From positions 12,124,817-12,188,816 of the forward strand of contig OX365957.1 of the NCBI GenBank assembly GCA_947247005.1: 64,000 bases of DNA, given 5' to 3'. Below the pieces are notes generated by a model. The model saw only the letters and a program-made list of their open reading frames with translations. It had not been told where the DNA came from and made no database searches. This document shows positions 61,234 to 64,000 of the stretch, in pieces (position 1 is the first letter of the stretch; every line of letters starts with the position of its first letter). Origin of the DNA: Spisula solida. Lineage: Eukaryota; Mollusca; Bivalvia; Venerida; Mactridae. The translations under genes were made by a program, and so were the position numbers.

Positions 61234-61500
61234 ATGGTAACTTCGGTCCTGTCCCGCGTAACAATACACAATGCATAAGGTAAACTATACTTACCTATCG
61301 CCGATGTGCTGCCTCGTTCTATGATACCAATACCATAACCTCTAACTATATTACTGAGAAGACCAATGTTGTGCCATGCTCTGTCCAACGTCAACTAACT
61401 CTCGTGTCCGACTGACTGGGCCCCAAGATTACCTACCAGTCCATGACTGGTTCAGTAGCGGAAAGAGCGCTATGAGCGGAAAGAGCCCATAATCACCACA
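61234..61500 (-). repeat. 5' LTR
   Basis: The 5' copy in the element's own minus-strand orientation. The primer-site-like sequence adjoins it on the left at 61215-61232. Confidence 0.88.
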
Positions 61501-62699
61501 ATGTTGATAAAATTATTTTTATGGTTAGCAAAATAATTGTATTATGCCCCTCCCCATCTTTGATGAGGGTGCTTTTGCACCTGTCGGTCGTATAAAATGA
61601 TTTCCGTGCAATAACACAAGAACACTTTAGCCTAGGATCGTCAAATTTTACATGGAGGTTGGTCATCAACAGTAGATGGTCCCTGTTGATTTTGAGGTCA
61701 GTAGATCAAAGGTCAAGGTCACTGTGACCTTTACCATTTCTGACAATTCAAATGTTTTCCGTTGAATAACTAAAGAACGCTTTGCACTATGATCTTCAAA
61801 CTTTACATGGTGGTTGGTCATCAACAGTAGATGGCCCCTATTGAATTTGAGGTCAATAGGTCAAAGTTCAAGGTCACTGTGACCATTTTCAAATGGTTTC
61901 CATTCAATAACTCAAGAACACTTTCGCCTAGGATCTTCAAACTTAACATGGATAGAGGATGGTCATCGACAGTAGGTGACTCCTATTGACTTTGAGGTCA
62001 GTATGTCAAAGGTCAAAGTTACTGTGAACTTCAGTATTTCTGACTATTCAAATGGTTTCTGTTCCATAAATCTAGAACGGTTTTGCCTAGGATCTTCAAA
62101 CTTTACATCATACGTAACATGCCCCCTATTGATTGTGAGGTCAAAGGTCAAGGACCCATAGCCATGGTCAAACAGCAAATTCATGGCCCTTTGCCATGGT
62201 CAAACAGCAGAGTTATGGCCCTTTGACATGGTTAAAAAGCATGTGAGGACAGTTTCATAAAAACATAACCTCTTGAATCAAAAAGATACACTTAATCTAC
62301 AAAAGATACACTTAAAATACACTCTTGTAAAAAGTGTACTTCTTGAATCAAAAAGATACACTCTACCTGCAAAAGATGCACTATAAATACGCTTCTTTGT
62401 AAAAAGTGCACTTCTTGAATTAAAAAATACGCTTAAAATGCACTTGTTTCAGTAAAAGATACAGAAAAAATGCACTTCTATGCTAAAGATGCAGGAAAAA
62501 TGCACTTGAGTGCACTCTTTTAGAGAAAAATGCACAATAAATACGCTTATTTAGAAAAAGCGCAGAAAAAATATGCTTTTTAAGTGCATTTTGGTAAAAA
62601 GTGCATTTTTTTTCGAGAAGGGTGTGACCTTTAGCATTAATGACTGCATTAATGGCTGCAATAGGGGCATACATGTTTTACAAACATCTCTTGTTTATT

Positions 62700-64000
62700 T
62701 TGTAATTTTCACGAAGTTTCGTACAATGTTTGTGTTAATGTGTATGTTTATGTTGTCTAGACCAGACAGTCGGGTACCAAGCTGTGAATATTGTGTGCTA
62801 GCCTGCATGTACTAGGTCATTCCTGCACATAATGCATTATGACTGAGAGTATCTTAAATAAATCTTATATAGCATGGTGTGTTGCAGATTTATATACTTA
62901 CTCATTCTCAGCTCTGTAATTTTATGATAAGATATCACATAATTCTTGAAAACAGACTATACAATGTGAATGCAGTTATAATTGTAAGGTTGTTTTTATT
63001 GGTCCTTTGTTAGTCATTGGTGGTCATGTCTGGGAAGTTTGGGTGTTTTAAAAATTGTTAATTGTGTATAGTTGCTATTATTCTGTTTTAATTGTTCTAA
63101 CAAGTTACATTTATTGAAATCCGTTGTTATGCACAAAGATTTTATTAATGCAAAGAGAGACAACTTGATTTTTGTTTTGGACTCTCCTTACATATTGAGC
63201 TGTGATATTGCTTTATTGAAATCATGTTTATTGACAAGCAGTTAGGAAACTTCACTAGGCAAATATTCATTCTTCAAGTAAATGTGGGATTATTAAGTTT
63301 GGCATTTCATGTGTAGATATAATTTATATGTATTGACCAATATTTATGTCCTGGGTACTGTTTTATCAAGGCAATTACGGAAATCGTAAACTTACAATCA
63401 AATTTAAAGTCTTTGTATTTCGTTTACAAAGATAAAGTGTGGTAAATGGAGCTGCAATACTTACAATAATTCAGTTAATTAACTCCTACAAACCATATCT
63501 GGCACCAAATTGCAGTTGTAAAAGAATTATAAAGAATTTAAATTTGAACGTAACTTTAAGATTTTGTAAGTGCTTTGATAAAACGGTACCCAGGTATATA
63601 GTTGTGCACATGTTTGTCTATCATTATGCTGGTCTATCAATTAACTAAATGGTTTCTCATCAATTACTCGACAACGCAGTGCTTTCCAACTGTGTTTTGG
63701 TCATATTACAAATGTCTTATTTTTATTATAACATCAGAGACTATTGATATTGTTATCTATAGTCTCTGCAAATATGTTAAAGGTATCAAGGCAGACATGT
63801 GTTGTTCAAACTGCTCTTCTTGTGTTTGATTCTTGTTGAAGTATTGTCATGCTGATCTTATTGAAGATTTGTCAAACATTATAAAACTACAGTTGATTGC
63901 ACTATGTCTAATGGTTCCACAAGACATGTAGATGATGGCCATGCAATGTATATAATGGTATCAACTATAGGTTATATATGAGCCAGTCTCCAGGAAAACA
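62700..64000. other. Stretch with no recognised gene
   Basis: AT-rich sequence downstream of the transposon block. Short frames (63439-63648, 63602-63829) lack recognisable features or splice signals. I see no start of a neighbouring gene. Confidence 0.4.

Larger units (their letters stand above)
57339..61500 (-). mobile_element. Non-autonomous LTR retrotransposon, 4162 bp
   Basis: Two 267-bp direct repeats that look identical (57339-57605 and 61234-61500) bound the element. It is flanked by the target duplication ATGTT (57334-57338 and 61501-61505). Read on the minus strand, each LTR begins TGTGGTGATTATGGG. A purine tract GGACAGGGGGGAG sits just before the 3' LTR (plus 57606-57620). A primer-site-like TGGTGTGCAGCGCTGG follows the 5' LTR. 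I find no gag, protease, reverse transcriptase or integrase, so it must have been mobilised by another element's proteins. It is distinctly more C/G-rich than its surroundings. Confidence 0.88.
53813..62622. mobile_element. 4643-bp element, copy 2, interrupted by an LTR element
   Basis: The terminal inverted repeats are identical to those of copy 1 at 35712, and the flanks are TG/TG (2-bp target duplication). Removing the 4162-bp LTR element and its 5-bp duplicated target leaves exactly 4643 bases, the length of copy 1. By eye the sequence is identical apart from one T/A difference (40193 versus its partner near 62461). Transposition was therefore very recent. Subterminal repeats, the tandem 'ggccataact' units and the minigene all recur, shifted by 18101. 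Confidence 0.9.
53612..62695 (+). repeat. AGGTCA-rich dispersed repeat, copy interrupted by a transposon
   Basis: The left part (53612-53812) starts 'atttatgcccctgaggggta', includes 'gggggtatattgctttgcacatgtcgg' and stops in 'gattttgcggtccctg'. The right part (62623-62695) resumes 'tgtgaccttta' and ends 'tgttttacaaacatctcttgtt'. The two parts together match the family member at 12242-12712, which gives the empty site. Confidence 0.8.

Overview
This window is invertebrate nuclear DNA, most likely from a bivalve mollusc or a close lophotrochozoan. It is AT-rich, with short phase-matched exons split by large introns, dense MITEs and minisatellites, and AGGTCA-rich dispersed repeats with 'ggccataactcc' motifs of a kind I associate with bivalve genomes. 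The taxon is inferred, not proven. There is no bacterial content, no operon and no CRISPR array.

The one gene I can reconstruct is a plus-strand SH2 adaptor. Exons at 5457-5945 and 8552-9189 (perhaps with a 27-nt microexon at 2268-2294) encode a Ser/Pro/Asn-rich, probably disordered region. It carries a class I SH3-ligand motif and two Tyr-Asp-Asn motifs. After a 39-kb intron, exons 48449-48535, 50059-50230 and 51609-51812 encode one tensin-type SH2 domain and a short acidic tail, with no PTB domain. A separate first exon at 28238-28341 ends in the same phase as exon 8552-9189. The locus therefore probably makes a long form (at least 529 residues visible) and a 188-residue short form that is little more than the SH2 domain. 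A minus-strand exon-like stretch lies at 131-204.

Region by region: 1-10 kb holds the 5' exons, hairpin MITEs and a 58-bp sixfold duplication of a splice acceptor. 10-28 kb is intron with a SINE, paired MITEs and long tandem arrays. 28.2 kb is the alternative promoter exon. 29-33.4 kb is minisatellite. 35.2-46.6 kb is a three-level transposon nest: a long-inverted-repeat element around a satellite core, with a Tigger-like element in its left arm, and inside that a 4643-bp element. 47-52 kb holds the SH2 exons among arrays and a palindromic MITE. 53.6-62.7 kb is a dispersed repeat containing a second, almost identical copy of the 4643-bp element, itself interrupted by a 4162-bp LTR element. 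62.7-64 kb shows nothing I recognise.

The best candidates for something undescribed are the twin 4643-bp elements, which have a 2-bp target duplication, sub-terminal repeats and an internal two-exon minigene, and the coding-free LTR element with apparently identical LTRs.
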